Assembly (NCBI GenBank): GCA_012511245.1
Contig: JAAZGM010000213.1
Location: 1-20,177 of the forward strand
Direction of reading: 5' to 3'
Source of the DNA: Methanomicrobiales archaeon
Lineage (GTDB): Archaea; Halobacteriota; Methanomicrobia; Methanomicrobiales; Methanoculleaceae
DNA: 20,177 nt
This document shows, piece after piece, positions 1-7,207 of this stretch. The position numbers were made by a program, and so were the translations under genes. The notes under the pieces are model-generated. The model did not search any database and was not told where the DNA came from. It saw only the letters and a list, made by a program, of their open reading frames with translations. Numbering within the stretch: the first letter of the stretch is position 1; every line of letters starts with the position of its first letter.

Positions 1-753
1 CTCTTTGCCAAGATGACGGGCGATCTGCATAACAAGTTCCTTGATCGAGACCGGTTCTCCAGATCCGATATTGACGCACCCGGTTACCCCCGAGTCAAGG
101 AGTGCCGCAAACGCATCTGCAACATCGGCAACATACAGAAAATCACGGACCTGATTCCCGTGTGTGCATCGGGCCGGCTCATCGTTCAGGAGAGACCGGA
201 TAACAGAGGGAACAAGTCGCGCCGGATACTCATACGGTCCGTACGGTTGAAAGATACGGCCCCATGCCAACTCAAAACCCATCTTATCTGCATATCTCTC
301 ACTGATGGATTGGAGATGATGTTTACATTGCCCGTAATACGTTGATGGCGCTCGCGGCGTGAGAGCTTCGATGCAATAACCGTACCGTACATCATACTCG
401 ATACAGGTTCCAGCACATACCGCTCGGACACCGCCTGATTCTGCAAATTCACGAAGAAGATGCAGACTGGAATCAAGCCAGGTGAAATTATTTATCGATT
501 CGAGATATGAACCGGGCGTAACGTCCCATGCAAGGTGAAGCAAATACTCCGGTGAGAATGAGTTGAATAGATCTTTAACGTCATCGCCATGTAAGAGATC
601 TATCCTGTGCCACGTCGCGCTTCTCTCATCAGGGATAATTTCGGGTTTTTTCGCTCGATAAACGCAGTGAACATCAAAACCCCGTCTTGCAAGCGGTTCC
701 AGGGTGTATCTACCAATAAAACCGGTTGCCCCGGTCACAAGAACCGTTTTCAT
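1..753 (-). CDS. NAD-dependent epimerase/dehydratase (extended SDR), 3' end cut by window edge
   Basis: This is the last visible gene of the leftward sugar operon; 251 codons are open and the frame runs off the left edge. The N-terminus starts directly with the Rossmann strand and glycine motif GATGFIG (residues 8-14). A SxxxY-type core follows near residues 114-120 (AGTCIEY), and the catalytic pair YxxxK is Y140/K144. The later segment RDFLYVADVADAF is typical of sugar-nucleotide epimerases and reductases. The start ATG at 753 overlaps the stop of the upstream epimerase gene as ATGA, so the two are probably translationally coupled. By family it could be a 4-epimerase or 4-ketoreductase. After a 4,6-dehydratase, a C-methyltransferase and a 3,5-epimerase, the step still needed is reduction of the 4-keto group, so 4-ketoreductase is the inferred role. 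The exact substrate is not readable from the sequence. Confidence 0.88.
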   Translation of the reverse strand, partial: MKTVLVTGATGFIGRYTLEPLARRGFDVHCVYRAKKPEIIPDERSATWHRIDLLHGDDVKDLFNSFSPEYLLHLAWDVTPGSYLESINNFTWLDSSLHLLREFAESGGVRAVCAGTCIEYDVRYGYCIEALTPRAPSTYYGQCKHHLQSISERYADKMGFELAWGRIFQPYGPYEYPARLVPSVIRSLLNDEPARCTHGNQVRDFLYVADVADAFAALLDSGVTGCVNIGSGEPVSIKELVMQIARHLGKE

Positions 754-1280
754 AATGCGTAATCCGGATAGCTCTGATCTTTCTCGGATATGATCTCTGC
801 AGGGTGCGGCCAGGTGATCCCGAATGCCGGATCATCCCACCGCACCCCTCGTGCACATTCCGGATGGAAGAACTCGGTCATCTGATAATACACCATACAA
901 TCGTCTTCCAGCGTCAGGAATCCATGTGCGCATCCTGTCGGAACATACACCATCGTATAGTTGTTTTCGCTCAATTCCACACCAGACCATCGGCGATAGG
1001 TGGATGAACCCCTCCGGAGATCCAGTACCACATCATAGATCGATCCCCTGGTACAGGACACAATCTTTGCCTCCTCAAATGGCGGAATCTGGTAGTGCAT
1101 CCCGCGAAGTGTTCCCGACCTCTTGTTGCTGGATATATTGCACTGGACGATCCTGGACTCAAGCCCGTTTTTCCGGAACTCTTCTTCGCAGAACGATCGT
1201 GCGAAAAATCCCCGTTCATCGGCGAGTGGTTCGGGTTCGATGATATACGCCCCCTCGATCCCCATCCTGGTGAAGATCAT
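750..1280 (-). CDS. rfbC: dTDP-4-dehydrorhamnose 3,5-epimerase-like protein (RmlC/RfbC family), probably acting on a CDP-sugar
   Basis: The 176-residue cupin matches the usual RmlC length. Family landmarks are ADERGFFARSF (20-30), RGMHYQ with the catalytic base His62, Lys72, VPTGCAHGF (113-121) and the catalytic Tyr132. The start was set at the ATG at 1280 because it forms an ATGA overlap with the methyltransferase stop and because MIFTRMGIEGAYIIEP is the natural N-terminus. A longer upstream frame to 1379 would add 33 residues coded inside the neighbouring gene. The usual TDYY segment after the catalytic Tyr reads TEFF (135-138). The neighbours make CDP-glucose derivatives rather than dTDP-glucose ones, so the substrate is inferred to be a CDP-4-keto-6-deoxy sugar carrying a 3-C-methyl group, with inversion at C5, or at C3 and C5. 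Confidence 0.88.
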   Translation of the reverse strand: MIFTRMGIEGAYIIEPEPLADERGFFARSFCEEEFRKNGLESRIVQCNISSNKRSGTLRGMHYQIPPFEEAKIVSCTRGSIYDVVLDLRRGSSTYRRWSGVELSENNYTMVYVPTGCAHGFLTLEDDCMVYYQMTEFFHPECARGVRWDDPAFGITWPHPAEIISEKDQSYPDYAL

Positions 1281-2512
1281 GCATCGATCACCCTGACCTC
1301 CGGAATGGGAATGATAAACTTCCCTCCCCACTCGCTGGCGAACGAGAGTTGCTCCATGATCTCTTCTCCGATATTCCATGGCAGAATGAGGATGTAATCC
1401 GGTCTATCGACCCGTATCCGGTCAGGATGCCTTATCGGAATATGCGTACCCGGCAGGAATAGATTTTGCTTGTGAGGGTTTGCATCAACGGTATAATCGA
1501 GGAAATCGGTTCGGATTCCGCAATAGTTCAGGAGCGTGTTCCCTTTGGCGGGTGCACCGTAACCCACGATGGTTTTGCCCTCATCTTTGATGGCAATGAG
1601 CGTCGTAAGCAATGCTCTCTTCGTTGCCCTGACGCGCTTGCTGAACTCCTCGTAGGTGACGGGGTCGAGCAACCCCGCCCGTCTCTCTTTATCCAGCACT
1701 TCCGCAACGCGGGACGATCTCTCATGTACCCGATCGGTTTTGTGCTTCACATAAATCCGCAATGACCCGCCGTGCGTTGGAAGTTCGTCAACATCAAATA
1801 TCTCGAGCTGGTGCGCGTTAAACAGGTATTGTACTGAATTCAGGGAGAGATATGAGTAGTGCTCCTGGTAGATGGTATCGAACTGGTTGTTTGCCATAAG
1901 CCGGAGAAGGTGAGGGAACTCCATGGTGATGATCCCGTGAGGCTTTAAGGCGATGCGCAATCCTTCAACGAAATCGTTCAGGTTCGGGTTATGCGCAAGT
2001 ACATTGTTTCCAATGATGAGATCCGCCCGATCGTCCCGGGCAGCCATAGCCTCTGCATAACCGGTGTTAAAAAAGGTGATATCGGTCGGGATGCCCTTTG
2101 CAATTGCGGCCTCTGCTGTGCCTGCTGCCGGTTCCACTCCCCTGACGGGGATATGCTGCTCCGTAAAGTACTGGAGCAGGTACCCGTCATTGCTTGCAAT
2201 CTCAAGCACAAGGGAATCTCTATCGTAACCGAACCTCTTTACCATCATTGCGACGTATGCCTTGCAGTGGGCCAGCCAGCTTGAAGAGTACGAGGAAAAG
2301 TATGCATAATCGGATGAAAAGATCCGGTCGGGCGCCTCAAACTCATCAAGTTGAACCAGTGAGCAGTGCGGACAGTAATAACACTCGAGGGGATAGTAAG
2401 GTTCCATCGCGTGAGTGTCTTCCTCTGAAAGATACCCATTGGATAGAGGCGAGTTACCCAGGTCCAGGAAGGGGCCGGGCAGTGGTGAGCGGCAGGAGCG
2501 GCAGAACTTCAT
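1277..2512 (-). CDS. Sugar C-methyltransferase with N-terminal zinc site (TylCIII/NovU-like)
   Basis: The protein has 411 residues and the three-part layout of deoxysugar C-methyltransferases. The N-terminal cysteine cluster is C4, C7, C44, C47 and C50 (CRSC and CYYCPHC), which should bind zinc. A class I SAM-binding fold follows with motif I EIASNDGYLL (104-113) and GVEP (125-128). The conserved QEHYSYLSL region comes next. The C-terminal domain contains GYGAPAKGNTLLNYCG, typical of the family's nucleotide-sugar-binding lobe. Known members methylate C3 of NDP-4-keto-6-deoxyhexoses using SAM. Here it lies directly after CDP-glucose 4,6-dehydratase with a 3-base gap, so a CDP-4-keto-6-deoxyhexose is the inferred acceptor. 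The start ATG at 2512 is immediately downstream of the preceding stop, and the gene ends in an ATGA overlap with the epimerase. Confidence 0.9.
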   Translation of the reverse strand: MKFCRSCRSPLPGPFLDLGNSPLSNGYLSEEDTHAMEPYYPLECYYCPHCSLVQLDEFEAPDRIFSSDYAYFSSYSSSWLAHCKAYVAMMVKRFGYDRDSLVLEIASNDGYLLQYFTEQHIPVRGVEPAAGTAEAAIAKGIPTDITFFNTGYAEAMAARDDRADLIIGNNVLAHNPNLNDFVEGLRIALKPHGIITMEFPHLLRLMANNQFDTIYQEHYSYLSLNSVQYLFNAHQLEIFDVDELPTHGGSLRIYVKHKTDRVHERSSRVAEVLDKERRAGLLDPVTYEEFSKRVRATKRALLTTLIAIKDEGKTIVGYGAPAKGNTLLNYCGIRTDFLDYTVDANPHKQNLFLPGTHIPIRHPDRIRVDRPDYILILPWNIGEEIMEQLSFASEWGGKFIIPIPEVRVIDA

Positions 2513-2515
2513 TCT

Positions 2516-3586
2516 TCACATCCTTTTTTGGAGGTTCATGTATTCATCAATATGGGTGCATCGCTGGTCAACGATCGCTTCAGGGGTTAAGCCCTTGATG
2601 GCATATTCGTCCAGAGTAAGGCGAACCATAGTATCGACGTCCAGAACCGGATGCCAGTTAAGCTGATGGATTGCCTTGGATATGTCCAGGCTGAGGAGTC
2701 CGGCCTCGTGGAGGCCGTCCCGTTTTGATACCTCCACCGTCCCATCACCGCTATGCTCGATAAATTTCCGTATCAACGCTTCGACCGTCAACGTGTTCCT
2801 GTGCAATGGTCCAAAGTTCCAGGCACCGCTGAATGAATGTCCCTTCTGGATCATCGCCGAACCCAACATGAGATACCCGTAAAGAGGCTCAAGGACATGC
2901 TGCCAGGGCCGGACGGCTCCCGGGTTTCTGAGGGTGATGGGTTTTTTGTCTTCAAGTGATCGCATGAAATCTGGAATGATGCGGTTCTCCGACCAGTCGC
3001 CTCCGCCCATAACATTGCCGGCACGTACAGACGAGACCGCCGGCGCACCGTCGCCTGAGAAGAAGGACCGGATGTATGATGATATGACGATCTCCGCAGC
3101 GCCTTTTGAAGCGCTATACGGATCATGCCCGCCGACAGGATCGGTCTCTCGATACCCATGAACCCATTCCCGGTTTTCATAGCATTTGTCGCTGGTAACC
3201 ATCACGCCGACCTGAACGGATGGCGTCCGACGAACCGCTTCGAGAATATTGGCAGTCCCCTGAGTGTTGATCTCAAACGTCTCACGCGGCGTGGCGTAGG
3301 ATTCAGGTACCAGCGGCTGGGCGGCAAGGTGGAACACCATATCGGGTTCAGTTGCAGAAAAGATTTCCAGGATGTTATCATACTGGCGAATATCGCAGGA
3401 ATGATGGGTTATGACGGAGTCCAATCCGCAGATAACGTAATTGTCGCGAGGTGTCTTTGGGGCCAGCCCTATACCCGTGACCGCGGCTCCAAGGTTATGG
3501 AGCCAGAGTGCAAGCCACGACCCTTTAAACCCGGTATCTCCGGTGACGACAACCCGTTTGCCGTCATAGATTTTTGAGAGATCCAT
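2516..3586 (-). CDS. rfbG: CDP-glucose 4,6-dehydratase
   Basis: This extended SDR enzyme converts CDP-glucose to CDP-4-dehydro-6-deoxyglucose. Counting from the ATG at 3586 it has 356 residues. The cofactor motif TGDTGFKGSW (15-24) carries the FKGSWL extension that is characteristic of CDP-glucose 4,6-dehydratases. Further marks are FHLAAQPLV (85-93), the active-site TSDKCY (131-136) and YSASK (157-161). A GTG at 3598 gives four more residues and a GTGA overlap with the upstream stop. I prefer the ATG because GGTGA sits about eight bases before it, but the GTG remains possible. Its upstream neighbour makes CDP-glucose, so substrate supply is encoded in the same operon. No CDP-4-keto-6-deoxyglucose 3-dehydrase (DdhC/RfbH) is present in the window, so the classic 3,6-dideoxyhexose route is not indicated. 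Confidence 0.93.
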   Translation of the reverse strand: MDLSKIYDGKRVVVTGDTGFKGSWLALWLHNLGAAVTGIGLAPKTPRDNYVICGLDSVITHHSCDIRQYDNILEIFSATEPDMVFHLAAQPLVPESYATPRETFEINTQGTANILEAVRRTPSVQVGVMVTSDKCYENREWVHGYRETDPVGGHDPYSASKGAAEIVISSYIRSFFSGDGAPAVSSVRAGNVMGGGDWSENRIIPDFMRSLEDKKPITLRNPGAVRPWQHVLEPLYGYLMLGSAMIQKGHSFSGAWNFGPLHRNTLTVEALIRKFIEHSGDGTVEVSKRDGLHEAGLLSLDISKAIHQLNWHPVLDVDTMVRLTLDEYAIKGLTPEAIVDQRCTHIDEYMNLQKRM

Positions 3587-3594
3587 GCGTCTGT

Positions 3595-4377
3595 TCACCA
3601 GGTCTTCCAGAACGCTTCACCGGTATCCCATAACCTGTTCAGGTATTCCATATCCCGGATGGTATCCATGCACGCCCATCGCCCGGGATGCTTGTATACC
3701 ATCAACTCTCCTGCTGTTGCAAGGTCCTCAAGCGGCCCTACTTCCAGATCGCATGCCCCGTCGGGAGTCAGAGAGTTGAAGAAAGCGCGGTTGAACACGT
3801 AAAATCCCCCGCTGATGTAATGATCGGATGTGGAGGGTTTTTCCCTGAAATGCTCAACCCGGTTGCCTGTAATGTGCAACTCACCAAACTGGGATGCAGG
3901 AGAGACGCCGGTAACTGTCGCCATCTTCCCGTGTGAACGATGGAATGCAAGCAGTCTGTCGATATCAATATCTGCGACCCCATCCCCGTACGTCACCAGG
4001 ACCTCGTCATCGGTGAGATATTTCTCAACACGCTTCAATCGACCGCCTTTCAGGGTATCCTCGCCTGTATCGACAAGGGTGATGGACCAGTCTTCGGTTT
4101 CATGTGAGTCGCATGGCAGAAACGATACAGAATGATGATCCCCGAGCCTGATACAGACATCCTGGCTCATCAGGTGGTAGTGAAAAAAATACTCCTTGAT
4201 CATGTTTCCCTTGTATCCAAGAGGCAAAATGAACTCCGTATGTCCATATTGAGCAAAAATCTTCATGACATGCCAGAGGATCGGTTTACCCCCGACCGGG
4301 ACCATGGGCTTGGGGCGATATTCGGTCTCTTCGCGCAATCGAGTTCCAAGACCCCCACAGAGAATGATGACCTGCAT
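3595..4377 (-). CDS. rfbF: Glucose-1-phosphate cytidylyltransferase
   Basis: The enzyme joins CTP and glucose-1-phosphate to give CDP-glucose. The 260-residue length is standard for RfbF. The nucleotidyltransferase signature is CGGLGTRLREET (7-18), followed by RPKPMVPVGGKP (21-32). The metal-binding TYGDGVADID (129-138) and GGFYVFNR segments are present. The C-terminal part (WACMDTIRDMEYLNRLW) is the family's typical closing motif. It is the first gene of the leftward operon. The ATG at 4377 is preceded by GGAAGGA about ten bases upstream. A TATA-like ACTATAATC lies on the minus strand within 4456-4464 and could drive the operon with a leader of roughly 50-60 bases; this promoter call is tentative. 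Confidence 0.94.
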   Translation of the reverse strand: MQVIILCGGLGTRLREETEYRPKPMVPVGGKPILWHVMKIFAQYGHTEFILPLGYKGNMIKEYFFHYHLMSQDVCIRLGDHHSVSFLPCDSHETEDWSITLVDTGEDTLKGGRLKRVEKYLTDDEVLVTYGDGVADIDIDRLLAFHRSHGKMATVTGVSPASQFGELHITGNRVEHFREKPSTSDHYISGGFYVFNRAFFNSLTPDGACDLEVGPLEDLATAGELMVYKHPGRWACMDTIRDMEYLNRLWDTGEAFWKTW

Positions 4378-4455
4378 TGTACGCCGTCCTTCCGATTGTT
4401 AATACTATCTTGAATCTTCTAATTCCTATCAAGGTTCTGATCGGGATATTCCAGG

Positions 4456-4618
4456 GATTATAGTGCTAAAGAGGAGCATCTGTCTAAAGACCATACATCC
4501 AAAACCGACACATATTTTCCACCGCAAATCCAGAACAGGCAGGTTCCAGTCCAACATGGTCCCCGGGACCGCATACGCCGTTTTTATGCTCCTCTCGCTC
4601 TTTTAGCGATTATAGTGC
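4456..4618. repeat. Small element: 11-bp direct repeats flanking inverted arms
   Basis: GATTATAGTGC occurs at 4456-4466 and again exactly at 4608-4618. Inside these lie inverted arms: GCTAAAGAGGAGCAT at 4465-4479, and its complement at 4586-4607 interrupted by seven extra bases. Direct repeats outside inverted repeats, about 160 bases overall and with no gene inside, is the layout of a MITE-like insertion with target duplication. The alternative is a duplicated promoter: on the minus strand each direct repeat reads GCACTATAATC, which resembles a TATA box. The repeats are visible; the origin is inference. Confidence 0.45.
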
Positions 4619-4643
4619 AGATCAGTATCTGAATCCAGCGGCA

Positions 4644-4652
4644 TAAATATAT
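4644..4652 (+). promoter_or_regulatory. TATA-box-like sequence in the divergent intergenic region
   Basis: ATAAATATA inside GCATAAATATATCG is the best archaeal TATA-box match in this gap and is AT-rich against a mixed background. Read on the plus strand it would start transcription near 4675, about 570 bases before the first rightward gene. On the minus strand it would start near 4620. No gene begins just after either start, so it may drive a long leader or an untranslated RNA. Confidence 0.35.
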
Positions 4653-5243
4653 CGTAACTCTTCGGGTTAACCGGCAAGTTGTCATGCAGGGTGAAGGGTT
4701 CGCTCTCAAACGTCCTCTCGGTCCCGGTACCGCCGCACAACCAATTGTCTGGCAGTTGATACGGTTGTATCGAGGTTCATCCGTTCTCTCCTGAGGGGGA
4801 TCGTTTCGGGTATCCGTCCATGGAGTTACAGGGTTTGAGAGAGCCTTCAGAAGGCTGAATTCGATCGGGATACTCTTACAGGGATCTTATGGTTGTGACC
4901 GAACGGTTACGGGTTTTTCAGAATCATTTGTAGTATTCAGGTGCGGCTACAGCGATACCGATTTCTTTAAGTGATTATTCACCCAACCACAACGCTAGGA
5001 GATATACCTGCAGTTCATCATTGAACCTAGGGCATCCTGCAGGCGAGAGATCGGGGGCGAGATGGTGAAGACGACAACAGGGTGCTCGCCGGGTTTACGG
5101 GGTGGAATCCCCGGGTGCCGAGGGAGTTCTCGAACGTCTCAGCCAGTTTGTCTATTGTAAAAAAAGTGCATCCCTCTAGAATGGGGTAGATACCAGAAAG
5201 ATGAATCGATCAAGGATCATGAGGTTATTGTAACAGGATCAGG

Positions 5244-6155
5244 ATGACGATGAGACGAAGAGACCATACAAAGATTCTTGTTTTAGGCGCTACCGGGATG
5301 CTCGGTCATAAACTGCTGCAGTCTCTTTCAGAGCAGCTCCTGACGAGAGGCACTGTCCGGGGCGACGAAACGACCTATCCCTATTATCAGGGAATGTCTT
5401 CCAGCAACATAATTCCCCACATCGATGCAGGCGACATCGCCGGGGTAAAAGCAGCTATCGAGAAGTATGAACCCGATGTCATCATCAACTGCATCGGCAT
5501 CGTCAAGCAACTACCGGCAGCCCGCGATCCTCTACCGAGTATCGCGATAAATGCTCTCTTTCCCCATCAACTCGCACATATCTGCAGGCAGAAAGGAGCC
5601 CGGCTGATCCATATCAGCACGGATTGCGTCTTCTCCGGCCGGAAGGGAAACTATACCGAGGATGATCTCGCCGATGCCGATGATCTTTATGGCCGGACAA
5701 AATACCTCGGTGAGGTAGACTACGAAGATGCCCTCACCCTTCGTACTTCCATCATCGGCCGCGAACTCGGCACAGGGCACGGCCTGATCGAGTGGTTTCT
5801 GGGCGAGGAAGGGGGAACGGTCAGCGGCTACACGAACGCAATCTTCAGCGGCCTGACGACGAACGCCCTCTCGGACGTCATTGCCACGATCGTTGTCGAT
5901 TACCCCGGGATGCGTGGCGTCTGGCATGTTGCATCCGATCCGATCAACAAATACGATCTGCTCAGACTGGTCAAAACAGTCTATAATCTCAACATAACAA
6001 TACAACCGGATAATTCCGTCGTGATCGACAGGAGCCTGGACGGAAGCAGATTACGGGAGAATACGAATATTATAATCCCCTCCTGGCAAACAATGATCGA
6101 GCAGATGCACCGGGATCCGACACCGTATACAACAATGAGGTCAAAGAGATGCTGA
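5244..6155 (+). CDS. RmlD-type sugar-nucleotide reductase (SDR), probable 4-keto reductase of a UDP-L-HexNAc pathway
   Basis: The protein has 303 residues. The cofactor motif is GATGMLG (15-21), the active-site strand is STDCVFSG (125-132) and the catalytic pair is Y149/K153 in YGRTK. These are marks of the dTDP-4-dehydrorhamnose reductase (RmlD) family. No rmlA, rmlB or dTDP pathway is nearby. Instead the gene overlaps a UDP-GlcNAc 5-inverting 4,6-dehydratase by seven bases and is followed by a WbjD-type 2-epimerase. In known L-HexNAc pathways the middle reductase is either WbjC/CapF (L-FucNAc) or an RmlD-like protein such as WbvR of Vibrio cholerae O37 (L-RhaNAc, then L-QuiNAc). The second arrangement fits here. 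A second in-frame ATG at 5250 is an alternative start. Confidence 0.85.
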   Translation: MTMRRRDHTKILVLGATGMLGHKLLQSLSEQLLTRGTVRGDETTYPYYQGMSSSNIIPHIDAGDIAGVKAAIEKYEPDVIINCIGIVKQLPAARDPLPSIAINALFPHQLAHICRQKGARLIHISTDCVFSGRKGNYTEDDLADADDLYGRTKYLGEVDYEDALTLRTSIIGRELGTGHGLIEWFLGEEGGTVSGYTNAIFSGLTTNALSDVIATIVVDYPGMRGVWHVASDPINKYDLLRLVKTVYNLNITIQPDNSVVIDRSLDGSRLRENTNIIIPSWQTMIEQMHRDPTPYTTMRSKRC

Positions 6156-7207
6156 CAGATAAGACCATACTCATCACCGGAGGCACCGGGTCGCTCGGCA
6201 AAGTCCTGGTACGGCGCCTGCTCTCCGGTGAGATGGGCACTCCCAGGAAGATCACTGTATTCTCGCGTGATGAAGCAAAACAACACTTCATGCGGATGGA
6301 ATACCTGAACCGGACAACGGCAACCGATGAGGTCATCTACAACAACTTCAAGCGCATGCTTGAGTTCCGTATCGGGGATGTCAGGGATTTCCACAGTATA
6401 AGCAGGGCTCTCCGGGGCGTGGACATCGTCTTTAATGCTGCGGCATTAAAACAGGTTCCCTCCTGTGAATACTTCCCCTATGAAGCGGTTCTGACAAACA
6501 TCACCGGGCCGGAGAATATCGTCAGGGCGATACGGGAGCAGAACCTCCCCATCGACACCGTCGTCGGCATCTCAACGGATAAGGCCTGTAAGCCGGTCAA
6601 CGTCATGGGCATGACAAAGGCGATTCAGGAGCGCATATTCATCCAGGCGAACCTTGATTGTCCGGGTACGCGCTTCATCTGTGTGCGCTACGGCAACGTG
6701 CTCGCATCCCGTGGTTCAGTGATCCCGCTATTCCACGACCAGATTCTCAATGGCGGCCCCGTCACCATCACGACCGCCGACATGACGCGTTTCCTGCTCA
6801 GCCTGGATCAGGCGGTCGATACGATCTTCGAGGGGGTCCGACGGGCACACCGGGGCGAAACCTACATCCCCCGCGTCCCATCGGCAAAAGTGACCGATAT
6901 TGCCGCCGCCCTTATCGGGGATCGTCCCATCAAGACAACCATCACCGGCATCAGGCCGGGGGAGAAGATCCATGAGATCCTCGTCTCCGAAGAGGAGGCG
7001 CACCGAACCATCCCGCGTGGCGATTACTACGTCATCCAGCCTATCTTACCTGAGATCCGTAGTGAAGAGGATTCGGGACCAACCATCGGCACGGAGTACA
7101 GTTCCTCCGACAACCTGATGACTCTGGAAGAACTGTACGCCGAACTGCACCGACACAGACTTCTCCTTGAGGATCTGGATGCAAACGGGGGCGAGCTGCT
7201 CAGATGA
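6149..7207 (+). CDS. UDP-GlcNAc 4,6-dehydratase (5-inverting), WbjB/CapE/FlaA1 family
   Basis: The 352-residue SDR enzyme belongs to the polysaccharide-biosynthesis CapD/FlaA1 family in its short, soluble form without the membrane domain. Visible marks are GGTGSLG (11-17), the family signature FNAAALKQVP (95-104), STDKA (142-146) and NVMGMTK (151-157). In the last motif the classical catalytic Tyr is replaced by Met153 with Lys157 kept, as in WbpM-type dehydratases. The IRPGEKIHE segment in the C-terminal half is also typical. The expected reaction is UDP-GlcNAc to UDP-2-acetamido-2,6-dideoxy-L-arabino-4-hexulose, which feeds the reductase upstream and the epimerase downstream. GAGGT lies seven bases before the ATG, and the gene ends in an ATGA overlap with the next one. 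Confidence 0.92.
   Translation: MLTDKTILITGGTGSLGKVLVRRLLSGEMGTPRKITVFSRDEAKQHFMRMEYLNRTTATDEVIYNNFKRMLEFRIGDVRDFHSISRALRGVDIVFNAAALKQVPSCEYFPYEAVLTNITGPENIVRAIREQNLPIDTVVGISTDKACKPVNVMGMTKAIQERIFIQANLDCPGTRFICVRYGNVLASRGSVIPLFHDQILNGGPVTITTADMTRFLLSLDQAVDTIFEGVRRAHRGETYIPRVPSAKVTDIAAALIGDRPIKTTITGIRPGEKIHEILVSEEEAHRTIPRGDYYVIQPILPEIRSEEDSGPTIGTEYSSSDNLMTLEELYAELHRHRLLLEDLDANGGELLR

Larger units (their letters stand above)
4378..5243. other. 866-base divergent intergenic region without a convincing gene
   Basis: This gap separates the leftward CDP-sugar operon from the rightward UDP-sugar operon. I see no reading frame with a recognisable product. Short open stretches near 5031-5190 are unrecognisable and lack a start with a ribosome-binding site. 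The left third holds a direct-repeat/inverted-arm element (4456-4618) and a clear TATA-type box at 4644-4652. The right part is more GC-rich and contains a repeated CCTGCAG (5007-5013 and 5036-5042). The size is unusual for this gene-dense window and suggests a long leader, a small RNA, or debris of a lost gene or insertion. Confidence 0.6.

Noticed and set aside
4558..4570. Palindrome GGTCCC-C-GGGACC
   Set aside because: Short and GC-rich; could arise by chance and has no promoter or gene end beside it.
5031..5193. Open stretch in the divergent intergenic region reading ...VLAGFTGWNPRVPREF...
   Set aside because: No start codon with a ribosome-binding site and no recognisable family; kept only as part of the intergenic description.
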